NCBI RefSeq assembly: GCF_024752355.1
Contig: NZ_JANTHZ010000009.1
Span: 1 to 64,000, forward strand
DNA length: 64,000 nt
Origin: Ancylobacter mangrovi
Lineage (GTDB): Bacteria; Pseudomonadota; Alphaproteobacteria; Rhizobiales; Xanthobacteraceae
Reading direction: 5' to 3'
Part shown: piece after piece, positions 42,109 through 49,652 of the stretch
Layout of the letters: every line of letters starts with the position of its first letter
How positions within the stretch are numbered: position 1 is the first letter of the stretch
Program-made: the position numbers and the translations under genes
The notes under the pieces: model-generated
Databases searched by the model: none
Seen by the model: only the letters and a program-made list of their open reading frames with translations
What the model was told of the DNA's origin: nothing

Positions 42109-44244
42109 TCATTCCTCCGCGAGCGAACGGGTGAGGAAGGCCCGGTCGATGTCGAAGCGGTCCGAGATGAAGCGCAGCGACGCGCCGGCGCGCACCGTCA
42201 GCGCTGCACCCGGCTCGCCCGGCCGCAGCGCCAGCCCGGCGAGGACGGCGCGCGCCGAGCGCACCTCGGCCTCGGCCTCCGCGAGCCGCCCTGCCCGCGC
42301 CTCCCCCGCCTGCGGCAGGCTTTCCAGCATCCCAGCGAAGCGCGCCAGGAAGGTGGTGAGCAGCGCTGCCACCTCGGGCGGCAGGTCCGGGTCGCGGCGC
42401 AGGCGGTTGAGCCGGCCGAGCTCGAGAGCCGTCGAGGCGGCGCCGAGCGCGCCGCGCAGGAAATCCTCATCCGGCGTCCGGTCGAGCGACAGGCGCGGCA
42501 GCAGCTCCGCCAGCATGTCGAGGACCTGCCCGAGGATCCGCCGCTCGTGGCGCACCCCGCGCGCCGCTTCCGGCAGCAGCCGGCCGATCACTTTTCTCCA
42601 GAAGGCGGTGCGGGTCGCCGTCGAGGTGACCGGCACCAGGGCGAGAAAGCCGAGGCACGTCGCCATGCCGAGCACGAAGGCGAGGTTGGAGTTGAAGAAG
42701 GCGATGTCGTCCGGCCGGAACACGTTGCCGGTGCCGAGCTGGGCGCCGATGAAGCCGGCCAGCATGACGCCGGGCCACATCAACTGCGGCGTGCCGGCCA
42801 TCAGCCCGCCGGGCAGGAGGAGAAGGACGAGGAACAGGGCGAGCGCCTCGAACCCCTCGATGCGCGGCAGCACCAGCACCATCGCGGCATAGGAGATGAC
42901 GAGGGCGAGCACGGTCCAGATCATCACCGGCAGGCCGAGCTTGCCGGGCCGGTCCTGGTTGACCGAGAAGAACAGCATCAGCCCGACGCCGGTCAGCGCG
43001 TTGAAGCCGTAGGTCCATTCGGTCGCGGCCCAGAAGAGGCTGGCGAGGACGATGGCGAGCACCGCGCGCAGGCCGATCAGCACCGCCTCGACGCGCGCGG
43101 AGGCCGGCAATGTGTGCTGCGGGCGCCGCACCGAGGTCGGACGGCGCGCACGCACGCTCGCCGCCTCGCTCACCATCACCATGGAGAGGCCGTGCAGCAG
43201 GTCCCCTGAGCGGCGCAGGATGAGCAGCCCGTCGGCCAGCGGCTCGAACGGCACCGTGCCGGCCATCGCCTCCAGCCGCTGCGCGCCCGCGCCGAGGCCG
43301 GCCCGCGCGGCCAGCAATTCCCTGCGCACGGCGTGCAGGTCGGCGAAGGCGTTGGGGTTCGCGGCGATTCGGTCGAGCGTCGCCGCGGTCGCCTCCATCG
43401 CCGGCTGCATCTGCGCGAGGACCGGCCCGGCGCCTTCGACGCGGAAGTCGCCGATCCGCATGTAGAGCCCGCGCGCCACGGCGAGCACGCGCAGGAACTC
43501 GCGCACCGCGCGGCGCAGCAGCACGTCGTCGGCCCGCATTTCCGGCGCCTCGAACACTGTGTAGGAGCGCAGCGCGTCGAAGCTGACGATCGCCTCCACC
43601 ATCTGCCGGCGCAGCGCCGCGAAGGCGGCGAGCGAAGTGCCCGGGCGCAGCGCGGTCGCCCCGTAATGGGCGAGTTCGCTGACGAGCCGCGCCATCTGCT
43701 CGCGCAGCACGACACCGGCATAGCGCGGCATCACCAGCACGGTCGCCGCGGTGGCGCAGGCGATGCCGATGATGATCTCGCCGGTGCGGTCGGCGGCGAT
43801 CGACCAGGCGTTCATCGGGTCGGTCGCGCCTTCGAGCGCCACCAGCAGCGCGGTGTAGCCCGACAGCATGAAGCCGTAGGAGGCGTAGTTGCGCAGCCGC
43901 GCGCCGGCATAGAAGCAGCCGCCGAACCAGAGCGCGACGCAGCCCACCAGCGGCACCGCCGCCTCGGCGTAGAGCTTCAGGATCAGCAGCCCGGCGAAGG
44001 CGCCACCGACCGTCCCGACCACGCGATACGCGCTCTTGGCGAGCGCGCCGCCCGCGGTTGGCTGGGCGAGGAGATAGACGGTCAGGATCGCCCATTGGGG
44101 GTCCTGCATCTCGAGCTGGTAGGCGATGGCGAGGGCCGCGACGCCGGCAATCCCGATCCGCAGCGCGAAGCTGACATTGCGCCAGCCGAGGTCGACCGGA
44201 AAGGACGACAGGAGACGGGAGCGGGAGACGTTGGCCGCACTCAT
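42109..44244 (-). CDS. aaeB: FUSC-family efflux permease (AaeB-like)
   Basis: A 711-residue inner-membrane transporter with the FUSC layout: a first block of about six membrane segments (30-180), a cytoplasmic helical domain (180-370) and a second block (about 375-530), then a C-terminal helical domain. The opening has WAILTVYLLAQPTAGGALAKSAYR, which is typical of the family (AaeB, YccS, plant aluminium-activated relatives). With the adaptor and DUF1656 genes it should pump aromatic or other weak acids. It is divergent from an AraC regulator, the likely controller. Confidence 0.88.
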   Translation of the reverse strand: MSAANVSRSRLLSSFPVDLGWRNVSFALRIGIAGVAALAIAYQLEMQDPQWAILTVYLLAQPTAGGALAKSAYRVVGTVGGAFAGLLILKLYAEAAVPLVGCVALWFGGCFYAGARLRNYASYGFMLSGYTALLVALEGATDPMNAWSIAADRTGEIIIGIACATAATVLVMPRYAGVVLREQMARLVSELAHYGATALRPGTSLAAFAALRRQMVEAIVSFDALRSYTVFEAPEMRADDVLLRRAVREFLRVLAVARGLYMRIGDFRVEGAGPVLAQMQPAMEATAATLDRIAANPNAFADLHAVRRELLAARAGLGAGAQRLEAMAGTVPFEPLADGLLILRRSGDLLHGLSMVMVSEAASVRARRPTSVRRPQHTLPASARVEAVLIGLRAVLAIVLASLFWAATEWTYGFNALTGVGLMLFFSVNQDRPGKLGLPVMIWTVLALVISYAAMVLVLPRIEGFEALALFLVLLLLPGGLMAGTPQLMWPGVMLAGFIGAQLGTGNVFRPDDIAFFNSNLAFVLGMATCLGFLALVPVTSTATRTAFWRKVIGRLLPEAARGVRHERRILGQVLDMLAELLPRLSLDRTPDEDFLRGALGAASTALELGRLNRLRRDPDLPPEVAALLTTFLARFAGMLESLPQAGEARAGRLAEAEAEVRSARAVLAGLALRPGEPGAALTVRAGASLRFISDRFDIDRAFLTRSLAEE

Positions 44245-44472
44245 GGCGCCTCGCGGGCGATCCTAAGCTCGCGGCCGTCGGACTCCGGCCTCGCGGTGAG
44301 ATTATCGCCGGTAGCGCCGTGCCGGCCAAGATGTATTCGCGCACGCCCTTCGCCGTAACGGCCCGGACGGAACCGCTCTCGCCCCTTGGGAAGGTCGGGT
44401 GGCGGTTTGCCAGGTTTCGCAGGTATAGTCGTGCCCGCTGCTCTACCGTGCGGCGGGTCGACACGAGGGCAC

Positions 44473-45525
44473 ATGGAATCGGCTTGGCACACCGGAGCTC
44501 TCCCGGCGGGAGAGGCAGCCCCCGGCACTCCGCTCCCTCCTCCCGGGGACGGGGACGGGGATATGTGCGGCGAGCATCCGCGCGAGGAGGACCTGCGCTC
44601 GGTGGAGATCGAGGACGCCGCGCTTCAGGCGGCGTTGCAGCCGCGCTTCTCCATGCAGTGCTTCCAGCTCAGCCCCGGCCGGCGCGTCGCGCGCATGGAC
44701 AGCCTCGGCCTGTCGGGGGCGCAGATCGTGCGCGAGACGCAATATGCGGCGGTCCAGAAGCTGGGAGCCACGCCGGCCGATCTGTGCACGGTCTCGCAAT
44801 GCACGCCCGATCCGGCGTTCCGCTTCACCGACCGCTGCGCCGGTGCGGAGGATGCGATCTTCTTCATGCCGGAGAACACCGAATTCGACCTGCGCGTGCC
44901 CGCCGGGGCGCGCACCTTCTATGTCGGCTTCAGCCAGCAGGCGTTCCAGCACGCGGCCTGCGCGCTCGATCCCGAGCGGTGGGAGGACGCGCCGCGCGCG
45001 TTGACGGCCCTGCCGGCCGCCCTCCCCGAGCTACGGCAGGCGGTGGACCTGTGGCTGGAGAGCGCCGAGGCCGACGACGGCGACCATCCCGATCCCCGCG
45101 TGCTGGACCGGCTCGTCTTCCAGTCCGTGGTGCAGGCCGTGGTGGTGGCGGCTAGGCAGGGCACCGCCTCTCCGCCGCCCCCCACCCGGGCGCGGGCGCT
45201 GCGGATCTGCCAGTCGGCGCGCGCCTTCGTCGAGGAGCGCATGGAGGGCGACGATCTTCCCACCCTCGCCGACATCTGCGCCGCCGTGGGCGTGTGCGAG
45301 CGCACGCTCCAATACGCGTTCCGCGAATATGTCGGCATCTCGCCCCTCGCCTATCTGCGGCTGTGCCGCCTCAGCCGGGCGCGGGCGATGCTGCTCGCCG
45401 CCACGCCGGAGGAGACCAGCGTCACGCAGGTGGCGATGCGGCTCGGCTTCCTGCATCTGGGTCGCTTCGCCGGCGATTACAAACAGATGTTCGAGGAGAC
45501 GCCGTCCGCGACGCTCACCTCCTAA
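44473..45525 (+). CDS. AraC-family transcriptional regulator
   Basis: A 350-residue regulator starting at ATG 44473 (ACGAGGGC upstream). The N-terminal 230 residues form a sensor domain with features of the cupin-like ligand-binding domain seen in EutR/FeaR-like regulators (FSMQCFQLSPGRRVARMDSLGLSG). The C-terminal AraC domain has two HTH motifs: LADICAAVGVCERTLQYAFREYVGISPLAYLRL and VTQVAMRLGFLHLGRFAGDYKQMFEETPSATL. It is divergent from the FUSC efflux gene with 228 bases between the starts, so control of that system by an aromatic effector is a reasonable inference. Confidence 0.88.
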   Translation: MESAWHTGALPAGEAAPGTPLPPPGDGDGDMCGEHPREEDLRSVEIEDAALQAALQPRFSMQCFQLSPGRRVARMDSLGLSGAQIVRETQYAAVQKLGATPADLCTVSQCTPDPAFRFTDRCAGAEDAIFFMPENTEFDLRVPAGARTFYVGFSQQAFQHAACALDPERWEDAPRALTALPAALPELRQAVDLWLESAEADDGDHPDPRVLDRLVFQSVVQAVVVAARQGTASPPPPTRARALRICQSARAFVEERMEGDDLPTLADICAAVGVCERTLQYAFREYVGISPLAYLRLCRLSRARAMLLAATPEETSVTQVAMRLGFLHLGRFAGDYKQMFEETPSATLTS

Positions 45526-45668
45526 TGAACGGAGCGACAAGGGAAATCGGCCGCCGCCACCGCCAGCTTTGCGGTTTCCGGATAGTCGGCATTGCCTCAG
45601 CTTCCTATTGAAAAAAGCGTGCGCGCCCTTTTTGCGCATCCTGGCAACAAACAACTGGGGGGTTGGCC

Positions 45669-46370
45669 ATGTGCCGTGACTGTTCGATGGGTTTGCTCGA
45701 CCGGCGACGTCTGATCGCGGGCGGCCTCGCCCTCTCGCTGACGGGTGCCTTCATGTCCCGGGCTTCCGCCCAGACGGCGGCTCCCGCCGGCTCGCAGGAC
45801 GCGCTGACGCGTCTCAAGGAAGGCAATGCGCGCTACGTCGCCAATGCGCCGATCAACACCGACCATTCGGTCGGCCGCTCCAAGCGCTCGCTCGGGCAGC
45901 AGCCCTTCGCCGCCATCGTCACCTGCTCGGATTCGCGCGTCGTTCCCGAGTTGATCTTCGACCAGGGACCGGGTGAGCTGTTCATCGTCCGCGTCGCCGG
46001 CAACTTCATCAACGAGGACGGCCTCGCCAGCCTCGAATACGGCGCCGCCGTGCTCGGCATCGGCACGATCCTGGTGCTCGGCCATTCGTCCTGCGGCGCG
46101 GTCGACGCCACGATCAAGTCGATCAAGGACAGGACCCTGCCGCCCGGCCACCTGCCGAGCCTCGTCAATGCCATCCGGCCGGCGGTGTATGCCGCGATGG
46201 ACGACAAGGCGGAAGATCTGCTCGCCGCCGCGACGGCGAAGAACGCGCAGCTGAACGCGGAGCGGGCGAAGACCGCGGCGCCGATCCTGTCGGATCTGCA
46301 CAGCGTGGGCAAGCTGACGGCTGCGGCCGGCGTCTACGACATCTCCACCGGGCAGGTGACGTTCATGTAG
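45669..46370 (+). CDS. Exported beta-class carbonic anhydrase
   Basis: Zinc enzyme that interconverts CO2 and bicarbonate. The 233-residue product from ATG 45669 carries a Tat signal (DRRRLIAGGLALSLTG, ending near RASAQT), which is unusual because most beta-type enzymes are cytoplasmic. The metal motif CSDSRV (Cys, Asp) and GHSSCGA (His, Cys) are intact, with the dimer motif VRVAGNF. It points to periplasmic CO2 hydration or pH work. The preceding 6-base G-run provides the ribosome site. Confidence 0.9.
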   Translation: MCRDCSMGLLDRRRLIAGGLALSLTGAFMSRASAQTAAPAGSQDALTRLKEGNARYVANAPINTDHSVGRSKRSLGQQPFAAIVTCSDSRVVPELIFDQGPGELFIVRVAGNFINEDGLASLEYGAAVLGIGTILVLGHSSCGAVDATIKSIKDRTLPPGHLPSLVNAIRPAVYAAMDDKAEDLLAAATAKNAQLNAERAKTAAPILSDLHSVGKLTAAAGVYDISTGQVTFM

Positions 46371-46401
46371 ACCCGCGTCCGGTTCCGCTTCCGGGAATAG
46401 C

Positions 46402-46452
46402 AGCCCGGTGCCCGGGCCCTCGGGGGCTCGCAGACCTGGGCACCGGGCTTTC
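46402..46452 (+). terminator. Terminator between converging carbonic anhydrase and MipA genes
   Basis: Perfect 12-base arms AGCCCGGTGCCC (46402-46413) and GGGCACCGGGCT (46438-46449), extendable by a G-T pair to 15, followed by TTTCC on the plus strand. It sits between two converging stops and can serve both. Confidence 0.75.
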
Positions 46453-46466
46453 CGCGTCGGCGCCGC

Positions 46467-47372
46467 TCAGAAGCGGTAGCCGACGGCGAATGTGACCGAT
46501 GGCTGGAACTCTTCCTGCACGATCGGGCTGTCGGCGACGTCGCCGAGCAGGTAGCCGAGGCCGACCTGCCCGCGCACGACCCAGTGCTCGCTGACCGCAT
46601 AGGTGACGGCGAGGTCGAGATCGACGCGCTTGAAGCCCGCGCCGATCGAATAGGCGGGCAGGCCCGAGCGCGCGGACTGTTCCGGCGTCACGCCGAAGAA
46701 GGTCTGCATGTAGTCCCCGTCGGCCCAGGTGGTCGACAGGCCGGCCGACAGGCGGAAGCGGTCAATGGTCTGCGCGAAGTCGCCGCCGAACGTGACCTCG
46801 ATGCCGTCGCTGCCGCCGATGATCTGGCTGAACGAGGCGTAGAAGTCGAACGGGTCGGTGCCGAACTGCACCGTGCCGCCGACTACAGCGCCGACGTCGA
46901 TGTCGCCGAGGCCGCGCAGCTTGTCGGAATCGTCCTCCTTGCGCCCGCGGTCGTAGCCGACCTGGCCGCTGAAGCGCAGATTGCCGAGCTCGTACAGGCT
47001 TATCGAGACCGCGCGCGGGTCGACCTTCACCCACTCGCCGAAGCTTGCGGCGAAGAACGGGATCGGCTGCACGTCGAGCTCGTTCGAGCCTTCATATTTC
47101 GGCGCGATCATCGCCCCGCCGCCGAGGATGACCTTCCACTCCGCCAGCCGCTGGTTGGCGAAGGTGAGCTGCTCGCTCACCGTGGAGCGCAGATCGGCGC
47201 TGGCGGTGTCGAAGTCCCAGCCGCTCATGGGCTCGGCGGTTTCGCGCGGGGCCGTTTCGGGCGGCGCGGCCTCGTCGGCTCTCGCCGGCCTCGGGGCGAG
47301 CGACAGGATCGCGATCATCATGGCAGGGACGATCGAGAACGGCCTGATGCAGGTCAGGTCGGCGTTTCTCAT
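46467..47372 (-). CDS. MipA/OmpV family outer membrane protein
   Basis: A 301-residue beta-barrel protein. From ATG 47372 it has a signal peptide (hydrophobic part PAMMIAILSLAP, ending near PARADE). The mature part has MipA/OmpV features: GGAMIAPKYEGSNELDVQPIPFFAASF, LGDIDVGAVVGGTVQFG, and the last strand SVTFAVGYRF with a C-terminal Phe for barrel assembly. MipA was described as a scaffold for MltA and PBP1B in E. coli; OmpV has other roles, so function here is open. It is divergent from a LytTR regulator gene, 144 bases apart. Confidence 0.85.
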   Translation of the reverse strand: MRNADLTCIRPFSIVPAMMIAILSLAPRPARADEAAPPETAPRETAEPMSGWDFDTASADLRSTVSEQLTFANQRLAEWKVILGGGAMIAPKYEGSNELDVQPIPFFAASFGEWVKVDPRAVSISLYELGNLRFSGQVGYDRGRKEDDSDKLRGLGDIDVGAVVGGTVQFGTDPFDFYASFSQIIGGSDGIEVTFGGDFAQTIDRFRLSAGLSTTWADGDYMQTFFGVTPEQSARSGLPAYSIGAGFKRVDLDLAVTYAVSEHWVVRGQVGLGYLLGDVADSPIVQEEFQPSVTFAVGYRF

Positions 47373-47516
47373 GCAGCGGCTCTTCGTGAGTGAAAACGCA
47401 GGTCTTGCGGACCGCCGCACAATCCCCGCCGCACCCGGCCGCCTCCAGCCCGGTTTCGCAATTGCGCCAAACTCTTCGTCAACGGTGCCCCGACACAGGA
47501 ATCGGGACCGTTCACG

Positions 47517-48365
47517 ATGCGTGAATTCGCCAGTTTCCACCCCGCCGTCCGGCTGCCGCGCTGGACCGCGGAGGTGGGGTTCGCCCTCGCCCTCGGCCCG
47601 GCCTTCGCCTGGGTCGGTCCGTTCGGCACCGATGACGAGCCCTTTCTCTCCGGGCTCATCTACTGGAGCGGAATGCTGGCGAGCTGGTTCGTCGTGATGG
47701 CGATCACCGAGGAACTGCTCGGCAATGCGGGCCTGTTCGCGGAGGCGCGCCCGGCGGCGAAGAGGGCGGCGATCATCGCACTCGCCGCCTTCCCGATGCT
47801 CCTTATCGTCGCGCCGGCGACCTACCTGTTCACCGGATGGCAGGTGACCCTTCTCGAACTCGGCGAGAAATACGTGCAGATCGTCCTCGTCGGCTCCGGC
47901 GTGTGGCTGATCGCCCGCGCCGCTCTCGCCCGCACGCCCGAAACCGCCGCGATCTGCCCGCCCACCCCTCGGGAAATGGCGGGCGCGCTGCCGGCCGCCA
48001 TCGTGCCGGACGTGCGCCCCGCCGTGCCACAGCTTGTGGAGAGCCGCCTCGTCCAGCGCCTTGCCCCGGAACTGCGCGGCCGGCTGATCTGCCTCGAGAT
48101 GGAAGACCACTATGTGCGCGTGCACACGGAGCGCGGCTCGGCGCTCCTGCTGCTGCGCCTGAGCGACGCGATGGCCGAGACTGCGCCGACGGCCGGGCGG
48201 CAGGTGCACCGTTCCTGGTGGGTGGCGGATGAGGCGGTGGAGAGCTTCGCCCGCACCGGGCGCACCGGGATGCTCCGCCTCAGCAACGGCCTGTCGACGC
48301 CGGTCTCCCAGCGGCACCTGAAGTCGGTCGAGACGCTGGCGTCGAGCCGTCCGGCAGCCCGCTAG
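47517..48365 (+). CDS. Membrane-bound LytTR DNA-binding regulator
   Basis: A 282-residue protein with about four hydrophobic segments (20-40, 45-65, 82-102, 115-138) and a C-terminal LytTR domain from about 185: RLICLEMEDHYVRVHTERGSALLLLRLSDAM and RQVHRSWWVADEAVESF. Such membrane-LytTR proteins lack a receiver domain and probably sense the membrane or a partner protein. The divergent MipA gene is the likely target. The start ATG 47517 gives a normal-looking cytoplasmic N-terminus. Confidence 0.85.
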   Translation: MREFASFHPAVRLPRWTAEVGFALALGPAFAWVGPFGTDDEPFLSGLIYWSGMLASWFVVMAITEELLGNAGLFAEARPAAKRAAIIALAAFPMLLIVAPATYLFTGWQVTLLELGEKYVQIVLVGSGVWLIARAALARTPETAAICPPTPREMAGALPAAIVPDVRPAVPQLVESRLVQRLAPELRGRLICLEMEDHYVRVHTERGSALLLLRLSDAMAETAPTAGRQVHRSWWVADEAVESFARTGRTGMLRLSNGLSTPVSQRHLKSVETLASSRPAAR

Positions 48366-48404
48366 ACCACGAAAGTCCGCCGCCCTAGGGGGGCGAAGGA
48401 TCGC

Positions 48405-48731
48405 TCAGGAAGCACGCCCGGCCTGCACGGCAAACGGCGTGTCGGGATAGATGCGGAAGGCGTCGATGGCGTCCGGCAGCGTCTCAACGGGCCCGCACCA
48501 CACCATATTGACGTAATAGCCCGCCAGCGCCTCGTAGAGCGGCGCGCCCACCCCGTCCATGGCGCCGGTCGGCCGGTAGAGCGTGCCAATATCGTCCATC
48601 CGCCAATAGGTGCCGGCATAGACGCCTTCCGGCGCGAGCTGCTCGACTCTCTCCCCGCCCGCGAGTGCCGCGCCCATGGCCAGCGCGGCGGCACGATCGG
48701 GAAAGTGGAGATAGATGGCATTCTGCTGCAT
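48405..48731 (-). CDS. Hypothetical protein, 108 residues
   Basis: I do not recognise a family. The product begins MQQNAIYLHFPDRAAALAMG and has a mixed alpha/beta pattern, with no signal peptide and no membrane segment. Trp/Tyr-rich parts (GTYWRMDDIGTLYRP, YYVNMVWCGPVETLPDAI) and a two-half repetition (AIYLHFPD, AFRIYPD) suggest a small globular protein. It lies alone between the LytTR gene and the AT-rich gap. Codon use is ordinary for this genome. Confidence 0.6.
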   Translation of the reverse strand: MQQNAIYLHFPDRAAALAMGAALAGGERVEQLAPEGVYAGTYWRMDDIGTLYRPTGAMDGVGAPLYEALAGYYVNMVWCGPVETLPDAIDAFRIYPDTPFAVQAGRAS

Positions 48732-49313
48732 GAGGCACCGCCGCTCCGAGGAAGAAGGCCGGGCAAACGAGGCGAAAGAACCCGCACCGCCTGCCCGGCG
48801 TAACCGCTCACGTCGTAAGGACTATATTACCTCTACATGAAGTCGACAATATTTCGAATTTCATTATTTATTTATTTGTCGAATTCAATACTGCACATTT
48901 CTGCGGCGCGTACAGATCTATGCGCAATAATTACTACATATATCGCCGAGGTTAGCGCGACTCTGGCAGATAAGGACGATAGAACACGACCGGCAATGCA
49001 GGTGTCAACTCACATCTTCAGGGAACAGCGTGCTGGGGTTGCCGCAGCGACAGGCCGACCTGCGACGCAGGCGTTGACAACCGCTGATAGAAATTCCGAG
49101 ACCGCAATTTGTTCCGGCGGCCCGCATGGTCGTGGTCGGCGAGGTCGAAAATTTGCGCCGCGATCGCGAGTCTCGGCCACCCGGCCGCGACGGCACAGCA
49201 ATGCCGGCACGGGACTGAAGCGAAGCGCAATGGCTCGCGCACCAATCCATCAATGCTTTAACAGCGCCGCGTTGGCCGCGCGGCGACCCCGTGCGAAAAT
49301 CTGCCATCAACAT

Positions 49314-49330
49314 ATCCCCCCAGAGGGGAT
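49314..49330 (+). promoter_or_regulatory. Upstream CsoR/RcnR-type operator
   Basis: ATCCCC (49314-49319), 5 bases, GGGGAT (49325-49330): an inverted repeat of a C-run and a G-run, the form recognised by CsoR/RcnR-family repressors. It is 35 bases ahead of the repressor ATG. Confidence 0.6.
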
Positions 49331-49338
49331 GGACATAA

Positions 49339-49350
49339 CCCCCTAGGGGG
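49339..49350 (+). promoter_or_regulatory. Downstream CsoR/RcnR-type operator overlapping the start region
   Basis: Perfect palindrome CCCCCTAGGGGG (49339-49350), flanked by ATAA and GAT. It lies just before the ribosome site (GGAG, 49355-49358) and 14 bases before the repressor ATG. Together with the upstream site it suggests autoregulation and joint control of the exporter. Confidence 0.7.
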
Positions 49351-49364
49351 GATAGGAGTCAGCC

Positions 49365-49646
49365 ATGAACGAGCATCCGCATGTCCACGCGAGCCACCCG
49401 CAGATCGTGAAGCGCCTCAAGCGTTCTCACGGCCACCTGCGCACGGTGATCGAGATGCTGGAGTCCGGTCGGACGTGCCTCGACATCGCCCAGCAGCTCC
49501 ACGCCGTGGAAAAGGCGATCAGTCAGGCCAAGAAGACCCTTATCCAGGACCATCTCGATCATTGCCTCGATGAAGTCGTGGCGCCTTTGGAGCGGGATGA
49601 GCGGCGCTCGATCGACGATTTCAAGGAAATCATCAAATATCTCTGA
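49365..49646 (+). CDS. Metal-sensing repressor, RcnR/DmeR (CsoR) family
   Basis: A 93-residue all-helical tetrameric repressor that leaves DNA when it binds metal. The N-terminus is His-rich (His4, 6, 8, 11). The family positions read Cys38, His63 and Cys67, with the 25- and 4-residue spacing of Mycobacterium tuberculosis CsoR (Cys36, His61, Cys65); RcnR has His at the last position. The sequence resembles DmeR of rhizobia (IVKRLKR, CLDIAQQL, DHLDHCL). It lies 6 bases before an RcnA-type exporter gene and behind two operators. Nickel or cobalt as the effector is inferred from the neighbour. Confidence 0.88.
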   Translation: MNEHPHVHASHPQIVKRLKRSHGHLRTVIEMLESGRTCLDIAQQLHAVEKAISQAKKTLIQDHLDHCLDEVVAPLERDERRSIDDFKEIIKYL

Positions 49647-49652
49647 GGTCCC

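Larger units (their letters stand above)
48732..49364. other. Gene-poor region with an AT-rich patch, 633 bases
   Basis: No supported gene. Positions about 48820-48970 are clearly AT-rich, with runs such as ATTATTTATTTATTT, in sharp contrast to the rest of the window. One plus-strand frame (48837-49346) opens with a hydrophobic stretch but turns into Arg/Ala-rich sequence without a family. The last 55 bases hold the two operators of the metal repressor gene. The patch may be a foreign insert or a regulatory region. Confidence 0.6.

Noticed and set aside
49005-49313. Minus-strand frames in the same gap that might be a transposase remnant
   Set aside because: No transposase motif, terminal repeat or target duplication found.
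48837-49346. 169-codon plus-strand frame in the AT-rich gap, opening with a hydrophobic stretch
   Set aside because: No good ribosome site, composition changes midway to Arg/Ala-rich noise, and it runs through the repressor operators.
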